Shown piece by piece: positions 32,382 to 42,931 of a DNA stretch of 64,000 nt. The notes beneath the pieces are model-generated. The model was not told the origin of the DNA, did not search any database, and worked only from the letters and a program-made list of their open reading frames with translations. Position numbers and translations under genes: made by a program. The stretch is from Isochrysis galbana. Taxonomy: Eukaryota > Haptophyta > Isochrysidales > Isochrysidaceae. The stretch lies in assembly GCA_018136815.1 (NCBI GenBank), contig CM030936.1, forward strand, positions 5,493,774 through 5,557,773, written 5' to 3'. The first letter of the stretch is position 1. Each line of letters begins with the position of its first letter.

Positions 32382-34530
32382 AAAAAAAAACTTCTTAATA
32401 TTCTCGCCGCGCGCGCGATTCTACACCTTAGCTATGCAGCCACGTCCGCTACTCTCGCCCCCACTCCACTTGCCTTGCGGCCCGTCCCCTCGTGCGCTAC
32501 CTAGGGGCTAGGTGCTTGGGGTTTCCTACAGCAGACGGTGTGTCCCGATCCCCGATAGGATTTCCTCTACTTCCTCCTGCGCCATCGGGCTATCGGTTGT
32601 TAGCGTTGTCCTTTTGCATCAGGGGGATAAGTGGATGTATCACAGTGAGTCCGAGGGCTGAGGTCGGGTAGGTGGGCGGATCGCGGCGGGGGGCTGTGCG
32701 CCGTGCGCTATTAGGCGAGTCTATCCGTTATCCGTTATGCGGAGCGCTTGTGCTATCACTGTCTGTCGTATTCCATACGATGACAGGCTTTTACTTCTAA
32801 CCCGTGGGTTATTTTAAGCCTCAAGGTCTCGTCGATTGGTATACCGCCTCTTCTCTTACTTTCTCTCGATGTCATCAAATGTTCCATGACCGTCTTCTGT
32901 CTTCTCTCGTCCATCGGTCGTAGCTCCCCAGCGAGGTCTGCCCTCGTTGTTCCGACCCCTCTGTCGCATGTCTGCGCGTCGCTGAATTGCTCTGGTGCCG
33001 ATGCTTGGCCGTCCGTCCAGGTGTAGTTAGTTTTCGCCCCGTTTGGTTTAGTTTGTGCGGTTCTGTGCCCTCAGACTTTTTCTGTCCATGCGTTGTAGTC
33101 TCCCCGTTTGCTTTGATGTACCGAATGGGTTTCGCTTCAGAGTTCGTGAGGGCTCTCGCGTATCTACGGAAGTCTTCTCCGAGTTTTAGCTTCTCAAGGA
33201 CAAGCCGGTAGAATTCCCAGTTGACCCTGTCGAAGGCCTTCTCCCAATCGAGCGCTAGTAGCAGACCGGGTTCGCCCGTTTCGTCTAGGTATGCTTGCGT
33301 TAATTGTAGAAGGTGGGTGGCCTCCCCTATCAGCTATCAGGCGTTTCGGGACGAACCCGAGTTGGTCCTTCGAGATTATGTTTCCTATCACCGTTTTCAG
33401 TCTATTGGTGAGTATTTTAGCCAGGATCTTATAGTCACTCTGCAAGAGCGTGATGGGTCTGTAGTTTCTAGGGTCCCGTGTATCGCCTTTCTTGTACAAG
33501 AGTATTATGTCCCCTTCCCTCATGGATACGCTCAGGTATCCCTGGGCCAGGGCTAGATTTAAGACTCTCAGGAAGTCGTGTTGCACTAGGTCTATGAAGC
33601 TTTTATAGAATTCCGCCGGCAGCGCGTCGGGTCCCGCGCTCTTGCCACTGCCTATCTGCGCTATAGCGCTTTGGAGTTCCTCCATCGTGATTTTGCCTTC
33701 TATCGCTTTGCTATCGTGGACGTTCAACGGGTTCGCTTCCAGTGCCGCCTCCAGCTCGAGGTCTCTTACGTTGTCCCGTTCCTGGTAGAGCCATACGTAG
33801 TACTTCCGTAGTTCTCTGCGTATCTCCGCGTCTTCCGCGGTCGTGTGTCGTATGGCTTCGTCCGGGGCGTTCCAGCCCTTTGTGATGTATAGTTCTGGTA
33901 TCGCGCTGTTCGAGGTTCTAGATTGAAACTTTCGGAAGAATTCTTTCGTCATTCTTTCCTCGTGTTTGAGAGAGTCGAAGCTTTCTTTCGTCGTTGGTCT
34001 AGATGTTTTGCGGATTGCGTCGATCTTGTTGTTGAGTTCGCGCATCCTATCCAGTTTCCTGGCGTCGGGCTCTCCGTCGTTTAGCTCGATCCCGAGTAGG
34101 GCGAGCTCGTCGAGCGCTTTGGCTATTTTTTGGTGTTCCCTACCCTGCCTCGTTGCCCATAGAAGGTACGTTGCTACTGCCCTTTTGGCGCTGCCCCAGG
34201 CGTCGTCGACGTTTTCTTCCGGGGTCTCCAGGCCGATGTGACTTTTCCATAAATGTGTCACCACCCTTCTGGTGTCTTGCGCGGCGAATAGCTCGTTGTC
34301 CACGCGCACATCGTACGTGCGCCCTGCTTTGTATCCGACCACTTCGAATGTGCCTATGACCGGAAGGTGGTCTGAGGCGCCTCTCCCCGCAAAAAGTGCC
34401 GGGTGTGGGCCTATCGTTTGCCAATTGATGTTGGAGCATGTTATAGGAGTGTATATCCTATCTATGTTAAGGTTGGGTAGTAGGGAGGTCCACGAGCACA
34501 CAGCCTCAAGCCGCACACGTAGCGGGGATT
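32382..34530 (-). mobile_element. second LINE copy, interrupted and frameshifted
   Basis: Minus-strand coding starts at about 34516 inside the endonuclease (NIDRIYTPITC, GASDHLPVIGTFE) and reads into the reverse transcriptase with KSAGPDALPAEFYK and NYRPITLLQSDYKILAKILT. It frameshifts at about 33340 after LGFVPKRLI. The next RT segment (EKAFDRVNWEFY in another frame) continues to about 33100. From about 33080 to 32630 unrelated gypsy-like DNA intervenes, and the LINE 3' tail ends at 32382 with GGCGAGAATATTAAGAAG followed by T. It is the same family as the 24256-28420 copy, with many substitutions. Confidence 0.8.
32756..33080 (+). repeat. gypsy-derived fragment, homologous to minus strand of 52530-52781
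   Basis: TCGTATTCCATACGATGACA, then CTTTTACTTCTAACC, GTCTCGTCGATTG, ATGTCATCAAATGTTC and CCGACCCCTCTGTCGCATGT all recur, inverted, at 52.5-52.8 kb. There the copy borders a gypsy integrase remnant. It splits the LINE at 32382-34530. Confidence 0.6.
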
Positions 34531-34820
34531 TTAAGAAGATTTTTTTTTACAGCTCCCGCCGCGAGCGATCCTCGAGGAATAAAAGACTGCGCCTCGAGTT
34601 ACCTGCCACAAGGGTTCTCGTAGGCGACTTGAGCCTCTCCCTCCTCATCTCCCTCCAGTCGCCAGCCGCCCCTCTCCGCCCGTTTGCTTACGCAAACGGG
34701 ACCCATTTCTTACGCACTCCATCGGGGGGGGTGCAAACCCCCCCCTCTCCCTCTCTCCGTTCTCCTCCACCTGTGTCCCTGCGGCGCGTCGCCATGCGGT
34801 GCGCCACGGCCTGCTCTCAG

Positions 34821-35262
34821 CAGTGATGGTGCATCAGCATTTTTTTACATCAGTATCAGCTCACCTCGAGCTGACAACTGATATCAGTTGTCAGTTGTCA
34901 GCAGCTTGGAGCGGGGAGAAAACAAAACACGTAGTCCCCTTTACTTTCTACATCCAAAAAAAGTAGGAAAAAAGTGATTGTTATTGGAGTCGGATGGGAG
35001 TCGAACCGACTCTCTGCACTGCACATCGACCCCTCACAATCGCCTGAGCCACTTGACGCCCAAATGTTCCCTCATGTAGGATGTTTTGTCGTATTTAGCT
35101 CTGCAGCAAATATTCGTGCCACGGATATCAGCTGATATTCTGCTCGCTCAGGGCCTTTGAGGTGATATCAGCTGATGAGGTCCATCAGCTTATATCAGCT
35201 ATGATAATATCAGTGTCAGCCTCGAAGTTGGTGTCAGCTGATGAACTGATGCACCATCACTG
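34821..35262. mobile_element. hAT-type MITE, 442 bp, with 8-bp target duplication
   Basis: The terminal inverted repeats are perfect over 17 bp (CAGTGATGGTGCATCAG at both ends, inverted). The flanks are GCTCTCAG at 34813-34820 and 35263-35270, an 8-bp duplication. CAGTG ends with 8-bp duplications are diagnostic of the hAT superfamily. The interior has no transposase but many ATCAGCTGAT-like palindromes near both ends, typical of transposase binding sites, and a tRNA-like block. A hAT transposase fragment lies at 53220-53465. Confidence 0.92.
34986..35061 (-). pseudogene. tRNA-like sequence inside the MITE
   Basis: On the minus strand 76 nt contain an intact B box, GGTTCGACTCC (34997-35007), and an A-box-like TGGCTCAGGCGA (35040-35051) at tRNA spacing. 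The acceptor arms do not pair and the anticodon arm is weak. It is therefore a tRNA-derived relic or an independent pol III promoter, not a functional tRNA. Confidence 0.6.
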
Positions 35263-35799
35263 GCTCTCAGAGGTCCTTTGGGGTCTCCAGAGGGCCAGCT
35301 AGGGCAGCTCAGGGGGCAGTGGAGGCTGGGTGGGGCTCAGCCCCTGGCCCCCCCTGCCTCTCCCACGCTTGCCTCTCTGGCCATGGGAGCCGCCCAGAGG
35401 CATCTGTCTGCCTGGCGACGTACCAGGGAAGGGGGGGGGGTCAGCTCGAGGGCAGGCCCAGTCAGGGCGTGGGAGTGCAAATCACGGCCCGCGCCCACTA
35501 TGAGTCTGGGCCGGTGTGATGATTGCCCAGCCCCTGCCCTAGGGCAGGGGCTAGGGTTGATTGTACGGGCCCACCCCGGGGGGTGTGGGGTGTCCGCGAT
35601 GGAGAGAGGGGAGTGCGAGGCCCCCATTGACCCCTACGTATAAAAGTAGGTTGAAGGGCTGGTGGCTGGTGGAGAAAGAGTGGAGGGGGATGGGGGTGGA
35701 GGGGGATGATTGGAGAGGTGGGACGCCGGGCGACCGGGCGACCGGGCGACGACGCGGCGAAGGTATAGATATGTGCTATTATAATACTAGATTGTGGAT

Positions 35800-35962
35800 A
35801 TTTCTTGAGATATTTGGGTGTGTGGGTTGGATATTTGTTGGATATATTTCATGGATATTTGGGCCAAAATTTGTGGATATCCTGGATCCTGGCCTACCCC
35901 TACCGTGGGGAGGGGAGGGGAGCGGGGCGCGCTCCATGACCCTATCGTTTTAACAATAGTTG
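35800..35962 (-). mobile_element. LINE-family 5' end followed by GATAT-rich repeats
   Basis: The hairpin CTATCGTTTTAACAATAG (35942-35959) with TTG outside is followed on the minus strand by GGTC and ATG at 35937. The frame reads MERAPLPSPP, like the other ORF1 starts, then runs into repeats of GATATTT (35803-35890). Confidence 0.6.
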
Positions 35963-36983
35963 GCGGTTGAGCCGTTACAACCGGTGAACGGATCGTGCAA
36001 GGGTAGAGACCCCTAAGAGACAAGTAACGACAAGACAGCTTTCGCCACTCACTGACCCGCACCTCCCCCACTTTGAAAATCGGACCGTGAAACTCAGATT
36101 TTCGGACCCCAATTTTCTCTCGGGGGTCGTATGCGTAGGCCCTAAGACGTTAGGTGTGAGAAGGTGAAGAGAGAGCTTTGGGCGGTGCGGCGCGCGCGCG
36201 GCGGAGGGAAGAGAGAGGGGCTATCGGCGTCCCCCCGCGGGGGGAGGGGGGCTGGGTACGGGTGCGGCGGTGCGGCGGTCTCCCCCCCTTGGTAGTAGAA
36301 GGTAGACTATTCTCTCTTCTTATCTCCGGTCTTGCGTGCCCGCTCGCTGCTCCGTCGCCATTCACTAGCGCAAACTCCAGCCCGCTGGCGATGCAGCTCT
36401 CTCAAATTGAAATTTGGGCCCCTGCACATCTCCACTCCCCGTCCCCCCCCCCCCCCGACCCCCCCCCCCCGTCCCCCCCCCCCCCCCCGTCCCCCCCCGC
36501 AAAGACTGCGAGAGACGTGGGACTAGAAGAATCCTTCTCGGCGAAGCAATCGGCGAGCCGAGGCGACTGCTCGGAGAGCCCCCTCGCCGCGCGTTTCAAG
36601 TCGCGCGCGGGCGGGGGGGGCGGGAAGGGGGCGCGGCAGCAGAGGGCGGGGTGATCGGCTTTTGGAGGCGAGACTGTTCGGCTCCTTACGGCGTTCAGCG
36701 AGAGCCCACACCCACGCGGGTGGGAAGCGGCGGGCGGGCGGCCCGCCTGCGTCCAAGTGCACGTCGGCCGCCGCGCACTTGGCGCTCGCCTAAGGTGCGA
36801 GCCGGGCGTGTTGGCACGGCGTTTAAAGGAATCAGCAGGTGCTCTCTTTGTATCTTCCGCGCTCGCCCGCCCCCGCGTGGCGTGCGGCGACCCCCCCCGC
36901 CGCGCGCGCCCCTCGCCACCCACCCAATCCGCCTACATACAAACCGGTGGTGCTCGCCCTTGCCGGCCCCGCGGGCAATCCTG
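35963..36983. promoter_or_regulatory. upstream region of the Cys-rich protein gene
   Basis: There is no gene on either strand. The part 36184-36380 is homologous to 53820-53960 (shared CCGGTCTT, GCTGCTCCGTCGCCATTCAC and GCGCAAA blocks). C runs lie near 36440-36500. The frame of the downstream gene is open here but has no signal-like start before 36984, so this is taken as promoter and 5' UTR. Confidence 0.4.
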
Positions 36984-39900
36984 ATGGCGATGCTCCTCGC
37001 CGGCCCCACTCTCGCACTCGGCGTGCTGCCCACTGGCGCGGTGGCTGTGCGCCGGCTGAGCGAGTGCCCCACGGTTGCCATCACCGATGGGCGCGATCGG
37101 CTCCAGGGCTCCATCATCAACGATTGGTGCTTTGGCCAAGCGTCCACACCCAATTCTAACACGCCCATTGCACAGGATGAACAAGCTTGCAATACAAAGT
37201 ATGTGGACCCCATCGACGCTGTGTCGCCGGGATATGTCCCCGACTGTTCTGGCGGATGTGCTGCGTGCTCGTACACCGCAGTGAATGGTACCTGGAATTG
37301 CCGGGCTGGCGAAACGGTGTACAAGTGCTCAGACCCGCCAGCGCCACCCGTCCCCATGGTATCCCCATCGCCTCTTCCCCCAATGACGCCGCCGGGCGTG
37401 TGTCCTGGCCTTGACTACTCCGAGACGCTTACACGCAAGCTTGGATCCCTCTACGATGACTGGTGCTTCAGCGCCATTGACAACCCCTTTGCATCGGCGG
37501 CAGTCCCTGAAGATGAGGTCAAGTGCGCCAGCGTCTATGTTGACCCCGTGGACGCTGTGCCAGAAGCCGAGCGGGCTGCGTACGAGGCTGCGGGCGATTG
37601 CACATACGGTTGCCAGAAGTGCGAGTACACAACCAACGCAAACAGCCAGTACGTGTGCAAGGCGGCCGGCGAGCCGGTCTACGGGTGCCCCTCCCCGCCA
37701 CCGACGCCGCCGTCGCCCGCTCCATCTGTGCCCACGAGCCAGCCTCCGTCACCGCCTGCGCCGACGCCGTCTCCGATGACGATGTCGCCACCGACGCCGC
37801 CAACCCCAGTGACGTCGCCATCGACTCCTGTCACGACACCTTCGCCGGCCGCTTGCCCTGGCCTTGACTACTCCGAGACGCTCACCCGCAAGCTTGGATC
37901 CCTCTACGATGACTGGTGCTTCAGCGCCATTGACAACCCCTTTGCATCGGCGGCAGTCCCTGAAGATGAGGTCAAGTGCGCCAGCGTCTATGTTGACCCC
38001 GTGGACGCTGTGCCAGAAGCCGAGCGGGCTGCGTACGAGGCTGCGGGCGATTGCACATACGGTTGCCAGAAGTGCGAGTACACAACCAACGCAAACAGCC
38101 AGTACGTGTGCAAGGCGGCCGGCGAGCCGGTCTACGGGTGCCCCTCCCCGCCACCGACGCCGCCGTCGCCCGCTCCATCTGTGCCCACGAGCCAGCCTCC
38201 GTCGCCGCCTGCGCCGACGCCGTCTCCGATGACGATGTCGCCACCGACGCCGCCAACCCCAGTGACGTCGCCATCGACTCCTGTCACGACACCTTCGCCG
38301 GCCGCTTGCCCTGGCCTTGACTACTCCGAGACGCTCACCCGCAAGCTCGGATCTCTCTACGATGACTGGTGCTTCAGCGCCATTGACAACCCCTTTGCAT
38401 CGGCGGCAGTCCCTGAAGATGAGGTCAAGTGCGCCAGCGTCTATGTTGACCCCGTGGACGATGTGCCAGAAGCCGAGCGGGCTGCGTACGAGGCTGCTGG
38501 CGATTGCACATACGGTTGCCAGAAGTGCGAGTACACAACCAACGCAAACAGCCAGTACGTGTGCAAGGCGGCCGGCGAGCCGGTCTACGGGTGCCCCTCC
38601 CCGCCACCGACGCCGCCGTCGCCCACTCCATCTGTGCCCACGAGCCAGCCTCCGTCGCCGCCTGCGCCGACACCGTCTCCGATGACCATGTCGCCGCCGG
38701 CAACGGCGCCACCGTCCTCGGGGGCCGCTTGCCCTGGCCTTGACTACTCTGAGACGCTCACCCGCAAGCTCGGATCTCTCTACGATGACTGGTGCTTCAG
38801 CGCCATTGACAACCCCTTTGCATCGGCGGCAGTCCCTGAAGATGAGGTCAAGTGCGCCAGCGTCTATGTTGACCCCGTGGACGCTGTGCCAGAAGCCGAG
38901 CGGGCTGCGTACGAGGCTGCTGGCGATTGCACATACGGTTGCCAGAAGTGCGAGTACACAACCAACGCAAACAGCCAGTATGTGTGCAGGGCGGCCGGCG
39001 AGCCGGTCTACGGGTGCCCGTCCCCGCCGCCTGTTTCGACACCTTCGCCGACCTCTTGCCCTGGCCTCGACTTTTCTGAGACGCTTACTCGCAAGCTCGG
39101 CTCTCTCTATGATGACTGGTGCTACAGCGCCATTGACAACCCCCTTGCATCGGCGGCAGTCCCTGAAGACGAGGTCAAGTGCGCCAGCGTCTATGTTGAC
39201 CCCGTGGACGATGTGCCAGAAGCCGAGCGGGCTGCGTACGAGGCTGCGGGCGATTGCACATACGGTTGCCAGAAGTGCGAGTACACAACCAACGCAAACA
39301 GCCAGTATGTGTGCAAGGCGGCTGGCGAGCCGGTCTACGGGTGCCCTTCCCCGCCAGCAACCCCGCCACCATCGCCGCCAACTCCCCCACCGTTGCCTGG
39401 TGTCTCACTTTCACCGCCACCAACCATCCCACCGTCTCCACCGGCGACTCCTAGTCTGCCGCCTACTCCGCCCTCGCCTCCGCTGTCCCCTTCCCCTGCT
39501 CCAATTCCTCCCTCACCGATGCTACCCCCATCGCCAGCGCCGACTCCGCCTTCGCCCTCCGAGCCGCCCTCGCCATCGCCGACTCCGCCTTCGCCCTCCG
39601 AGCCGCCATCGCCATCGCCGACTCCGCCATCGCCCTCCGAGCCGCCATCGCCCGCGCCGACTCCGCCTCCGCCCTCCGAGCCGCCATCGCCCGCGCCGAC
39701 TCCGCCTCCGCCCCCCGAGCCGCCATCGCCCGCGCCGACTCCGCCATCGCCCTCCGAGCCGCCATCGCCTGCGCCTCCGCCGCCATCACCCTCCGAGCCG
39801 CCATCGCCTGCGCCTCCGCCGCCATCACCCTCCGAGCCGCCCTCGCCAGCTCCGAGTTCGCCATCGCCTTCCATGCCGCCATCTCCAGCTCCCAATTCTC

Positions 39901-40370
39901 CTTCACCATCCGAGCCGCCGTCACCCTCGCCCTCGCCTCCGGCGCCTACGTCTCCCCCCTCGCCAATGCTTCCTCCCGGAGCGACCTCCCCTCCGACTGC
40001 ATCGCCATCTCCTCCGCCCACGGCCGTCTCTCCGCCTCCCCTGGTCGCCATCTCGCCTTCGCCGCCCCCTGCCGGTGGGGCCATCGGTACATCACCACCA
40101 GCCCCTCCGCCGAGTGAAGAGCGCAACAACAACCTTTTGCTCCTCCTCATCCTCCTCATCCTCCTCATCCCCGCTTTGTATTTGGTGCTTGTGTGGTGCG
40201 CCTATGGCCCTAAGGCAGGCCTCTACCTGCAGTGGTTCTGGCATCACACGAATCAATCGATCATCATCTTGTACATGCATGAAGACCAGAAAAAACTCCT
40301 GAAGGATAAAATTTGGCCCAATAAGGCGGAAGGACAAAACCTTACCTCAAGTAACGAGGACAAGATCTGA
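36984..40370 (+). CDS. surface protein with six Cys-rich domains, proline-rich stalk and C-terminal membrane helix
   Basis: The frame encodes 1128 residues from the ATG at 36984. A signal peptide ([20 protein letters not shown]) is followed by a diverged first domain (about 27-118), then five similar domains of about 95 residues near 140, 291, 442, 583 and 691. Each begins [20 protein letters not shown] and carries eight Cys, with [15 protein letters not shown] and VYGC. Pro/Ser/Thr linkers separate them. Residues about 789-1042 are a [18 protein letters not shown] stalk like hydroxyproline-rich wall proteins. A hydrophobic helix follows ([20 protein letters not shown], about 1048-1072) with a roughly 55-residue cytosolic tail. 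The layout suggests a cell-surface or scale-associated protein; ligand and partners are unknown. I know no named family for the domain. Confidence 0.85.
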   Translation: MAMLLAGPTLALGVLPTGAVAVRRLSECPTVAITDGRDRLQGSIINDWCFGQASTPNSNTPIAQDEQACNTKYVDPIDAVSPGYVPDCSGGCAACSYTAVNGTWNCRAGETVYKCSDPPAPPVPMVSPSPLPPMTPPGVCPGLDYSETLTRKLGSLYDDWCFSAIDNPFASAAVPEDEVKCASVYVDPVDAVPEAERAAYEAAGDCTYGCQKCEYTTNANSQYVCKAAGEPVYGCPSPPPTPPSPAPSVPTSQPPSPPAPTPSPMTMSPPTPPTPVTSPSTPVTTPSPAACPGLDYSETLTRKLGSLYDDWCFSAIDNPFASAAVPEDEVKCASVYVDPVDAVPEAERAAYEAAGDCTYGCQKCEYTTNANSQYVCKAAGEPVYGCPSPPPTPPSPAPSVPTSQPPSPPAPTPSPMTMSPPTPPTPVTSPSTPVTTPSPAACPGLDYSETLTRKLGSLYDDWCFSAIDNPFASAAVPEDEVKCASVYVDPVDDVPEAERAAYEAAGDCTYGCQKCEYTTNANSQYVCKAAGEPVYGCPSPPPTPPSPTPSVPTSQPPSPPAPTPSPMTMSPPATAPPSSGAACPGLDYSETLTRKLGSLYDDWCFSAIDNPFASAAVPEDEVKCASVYVDPVDAVPEAERAAYEAAGDCTYGCQKCEYTTNANSQYVCRAAGEPVYGCPSPPPVSTPSPTSCPGLDFSETLTRKLGSLYDDWCYSAIDNPLASAAVPEDEVKCASVYVDPVDDVPEAERAAYEAAGDCTYGCQKCEYTTNANSQYVCKAAGEPVYGCPSPPATPPPSPPTPPPLPGVSLSPPPTIPPSPPATPSLPPTPPSPPLSPSPAPIPPSPMLPPSPAPTPPSPSEPPSPSPTPPSPSEPPSPSPTPPSPSEPPSPAPTPPPPSEPPSPAPTPPPPPEPPSPAPTPPSPSEPPSPAPPPPSPSEPPSPAPPPPSPSEPPSPAPSSPSPSMPPSPAPNSPSPSEPPSPSPSPPAPTSPPSPMLPPGATSPPTASPSPPPTAVSPPPLVAISPSPPPAGGAIGTSPPAPPPSEERNNNLLLLLILLILLIPALYLVLVWCAYGPKAGLYLQWFWHHTNQSIIILYMHEDQKKLLKDKIWPNKAEGQNLTSSNEDKI
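37400..39355 (+). repeat. tandem DNA repeat encoding domains 2-6
   Basis: Starts at 37401, 37854, 38307, 38730 and about 39058 mark five units. The first three have a 453-bp period and are nearly identical at DNA level, including the Pro-rich linkers. The last two have shortened linkers (about 423 and 328 bp spacing). Near identity points to recent unequal crossing over or gene conversion. Confidence 0.9.
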
Positions 40371-40850
40371 GGCATGTCTCGTAAACACGGAATCGTCCTT
40401 CCACCTGGTCGAGTGCCATGCTTGCATCATTCACGGTCATGATGCAGGTGAACCTTCCTCTCGTTCAATGGCGCACGTCACGAGCGAGCACTTGTGCATT
40501 GTGTGCACTATCCAGTGTGGAGGAACGGGTGCCTTTAGCGAAACGCCACCCGTCAAACCCTGACAACACGCGCGATTTCTCTGAACGCAATCTTGTGCCT
40601 CTTTTATGAGGCGGAGACACCCCGGGTGGCCCCTTAAGATGAAAGCGCTAGCCTCCGTTTGTGCTACGTTGGTCGTCGTGTCTTTCCTGTATTGTGCGTG
40701 CGAGTTGTTCGCTCGGTTTTCTTGACAAAAATAATTTATGTTAATATCCTAGCTAACCCCACTAGCTAATTGGACACAACTTTTCAGTCCCGGAATCCCG
40801 CCATGCCTGACGAGCCAAGTGTCCTAGTGGGGCACTGCCCCCTCCCCTCA
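40371..40850. other. 3' flank of the Cys-rich protein gene
   Basis: No further gene was seen. The stretch near 40720-40760 is AT-rich and may contain the polyadenylation site. It ends at the A run that starts the next repeat. Confidence 0.4.
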
Positions 40851-40851
40851 A

Positions 40852-41499
40852 TAAAAAACACATCTGAAGATTCTCGGCTACACACCTACTAAACTAGGGT
40901 ACTTCCCTACCTCCACTGACATCGCCCTTCTCTTCCCTTTCCTCCACCTCCTCCGGACTCCTCCCCTTCCCCCCGTCATTCCTTTGTCATTGGTATCCGG
41001 GGTTCGGCCCAGGTGCGCTACCATGGGCAGGCGGCTTGCGGCTTGCCTTCATTTGGTCTCCTTTCCCTCCGGTTTCTTCCCCTCCCGCGGGGAGTCTCAA
41101 CCTACCATGAGCCCCCCCGCGAGCACCCCGAAGGAGAGGCCGAACAGCACCACGTACGCGACTTGGCTCGGCGGCATGAGGGCGCGTCCCGAGAGGGCCT
41201 GGTAGACTCCCACGCCGAGCACGGCAGACCTGCTGATGTGGTGTTACTGTGGGGCGGCTCAGGTGGTCTGTGGCTCAGTGGTGGAATGGGGGGTCAGTAC
41301 GATCAGGGGCCAGTGCAGGCGAATGCGTGCGGCGCGCGGTGCGCGCTCGGCGAGGGTCTGTGCCAGAGTGATGTCAGCTCAGCCCCTGCCAGCAGGCAGG
41401 GGCTGAGGTTGAGTGTGCAGGCCCACCCAGGGGGTGTCTGCGATGGAGGAAGGGGGGCACGGGGCCCCCATGACCCTATCACAGTTTTACTGATAGTTG
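40852..41499 (-). mobile_element. LINE derivative carrying a cytochrome b561 fragment
   Basis: On the minus strand the 5' terminus CAAC plus hairpin (CTATCA...TGATAG arms, 41476-41496) is followed by GGTC and ATG at 41471 (MGAPCPPSSIADTP). The b561 3'-exon fragment follows in sense at 41225-41030. The element ends GCCGAGAATCTTCAGATGTG followed by T at 40852. Both termini belong to the family; no clear target duplication was found. Confidence 0.6.
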
Positions 41500-41519
41500 T
41501 AATTAGAGGTCCAAAGCCG

Positions 41520-42500
41520 CGCGCGAGGCGAGAATTGTAAAAAAAAAACAAACACATTCTTGAGCGCGTTAGTACCTCTACTCTCACTAGACTTGCACTA
41601 ACACGCCAAGCCACGACACACATGACCGCACCAAGTCCCAAGGCACAAACAAAACTTAGTAAGCACCTGATTATACCTCCCCCCTCGCAAGCCCCCGGCT
41701 CCCGTACGAGCTCCCCACAAGCTCATTCGGGTGAAAACCCAGTTAGTCTCGCCAATGTAACCTATACATTGAAGATTTACCAGGAAAAAGCACCGGGGGG
41801 GGGGGAGCGAGCTTTTGCCGTCGTCCCGTTGAGAGTGAGAGGCCCTTGGGGCAGGCGAGCCTGCCCGAGCGTTTCTCCGCAGAATAAGCGACGGCGCCCG
41901 GGGAACCATACAATGTGATGGCATCCCTGGCCAAACTTGCGCCGCTCCCTCCGTTCTTCCGCCTGTCGCCAGCCTCTCACTCCGCCCGTTTGCTAATGTA
42001 AACGGGTCGCGGTTATCGGTGAATCCCCGGTCCGGGGACAGACGATTTCCGCTCTCCCTTCTTCCACTCTCTCTTCGCCCTCTCCTGCGGCGCGTGCCCA
42101 TGGCGCGCGCCACGACCTGCTCTCAGGGGTCCTGAGGGGGCTCCCAGAGGGCCAGCCAGGCAGCTCAGGGGGCAGTGGAGGCTAGGGCTCAGCCCCTGGC
42201 CCCTCCTGCCTCTCCCTCGCGTGCCTCGCCGGTCCTGTGTGCCCCCCTGCAGGCCTCTGTCTGCCTGGTGACCAGGAGAGGGGGGGGAAGAGTGAGTACG
42301 AGTGCTGGCCCGAGTGGGCCTGGGAGTGCGAGTCTCGACCCGCGCCCACTGGGGGTCTGGGTCAGAGTGTTGAGTGCTCAGCCCATGCCAAGAGGCAGGG
42401 CGTGAGAGTGACTGACGGGCCCCCCCGGAGGGAAGTTAGTGCCCGGTGTAGGGGGGCGCAGAGCGCCCCCATTGCCCCCTATTTTAAAAATAACGAGGCG
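41520..42500. repeat. further LINE-derived pieces, mainly minus strand
   Basis: At 41525-41551 a plus-strand 3' end reads GCGCGAGGCGAGAATTGT plus an A run. From 42492 down to about 41760 a minus-strand derivative runs from a weak hairpin and an ATG (42463, MGALCAPLHRALTS) through the same blocks as 34541-35653. Another GAGGCGAGAACTGTAAAAG end sits at 42484. 42500-42930 has no recognised feature. Confidence 0.5.
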
Positions 42501-42931
42501 AGAACTGTAAAAGTTTGCACGTTGCCTCTCGGCATTTTTGCCTTTGGTTAATAGAAACGTCGGACTTGTACATGTACGCGCAAACCTCACTTCCAGCACC
42601 GCAGAACAAGCTAAAGGATACCAACGTACGTGCCGCAACGCTCGTGCGCACTCGAACGTGCAGCAGTACCCCCTTGATATCAGCTGGTTGTCTCGCCTCG
42701 CTGCGCCACGTGGGACTGTGAAGGTCTCTCCGGCTGTTGAATAATTGTAGTAGACGTTGTTCTGCGCGCTTTTTCAACCTCACGAGCGACGCCTGCGCCC
42801 CTAAGGATTCAAGTTTCGCGCCTTTTATGACACAAGGGTATTGAAAAGAAGAATGTAACAAATGCTTCGCCAGGGCAGTTTTGCTCCCAAGGATTTCCGG
42901 CTTGTCCTGGCCACTGTTTGAGTCCTAAGGG

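Larger units (their letters stand above)
34541..35653 (-). mobile_element. non-autonomous LINE derivative, split by a hAT MITE
   Basis: On the minus strand the 5' hairpin (GTAG/CTAC around 35637-35650) is followed by an ATG at 35627. A 96-codon frame follows, MGASHSPLSIADTP and onward, to 35337. Downstream blocks match 41760-42495 and 60060-60540 closely: CAGGCAGACAG, GCCAGGGGC and GGCGCACCGCATGGCG-type sequences. The 3' end is GGCGGGAGCTGT plus an A run at 34541. The insertion at 34821-35262 splits it. Confidence 0.6.

Noticed and set aside
34986..35061. Functional tRNA gene
   Set aside because: The B box is good but the acceptor arms do not pair and no sound anticodon stem forms.
36414..36983. 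Upstream in-frame extension of the Cys-rich protein (190 codons)
   Set aside because: No ATG is well placed, composition follows C and G runs, and a good signal peptide starts at 36984.
37411..40302. Several 90-520 codon frames in other phases and on the minus strand within the Cys-rich protein gene
   Set aside because: They repeat with the same 453-bp period and are Arg/Pro- or Gly-rich shadows of the true frame.
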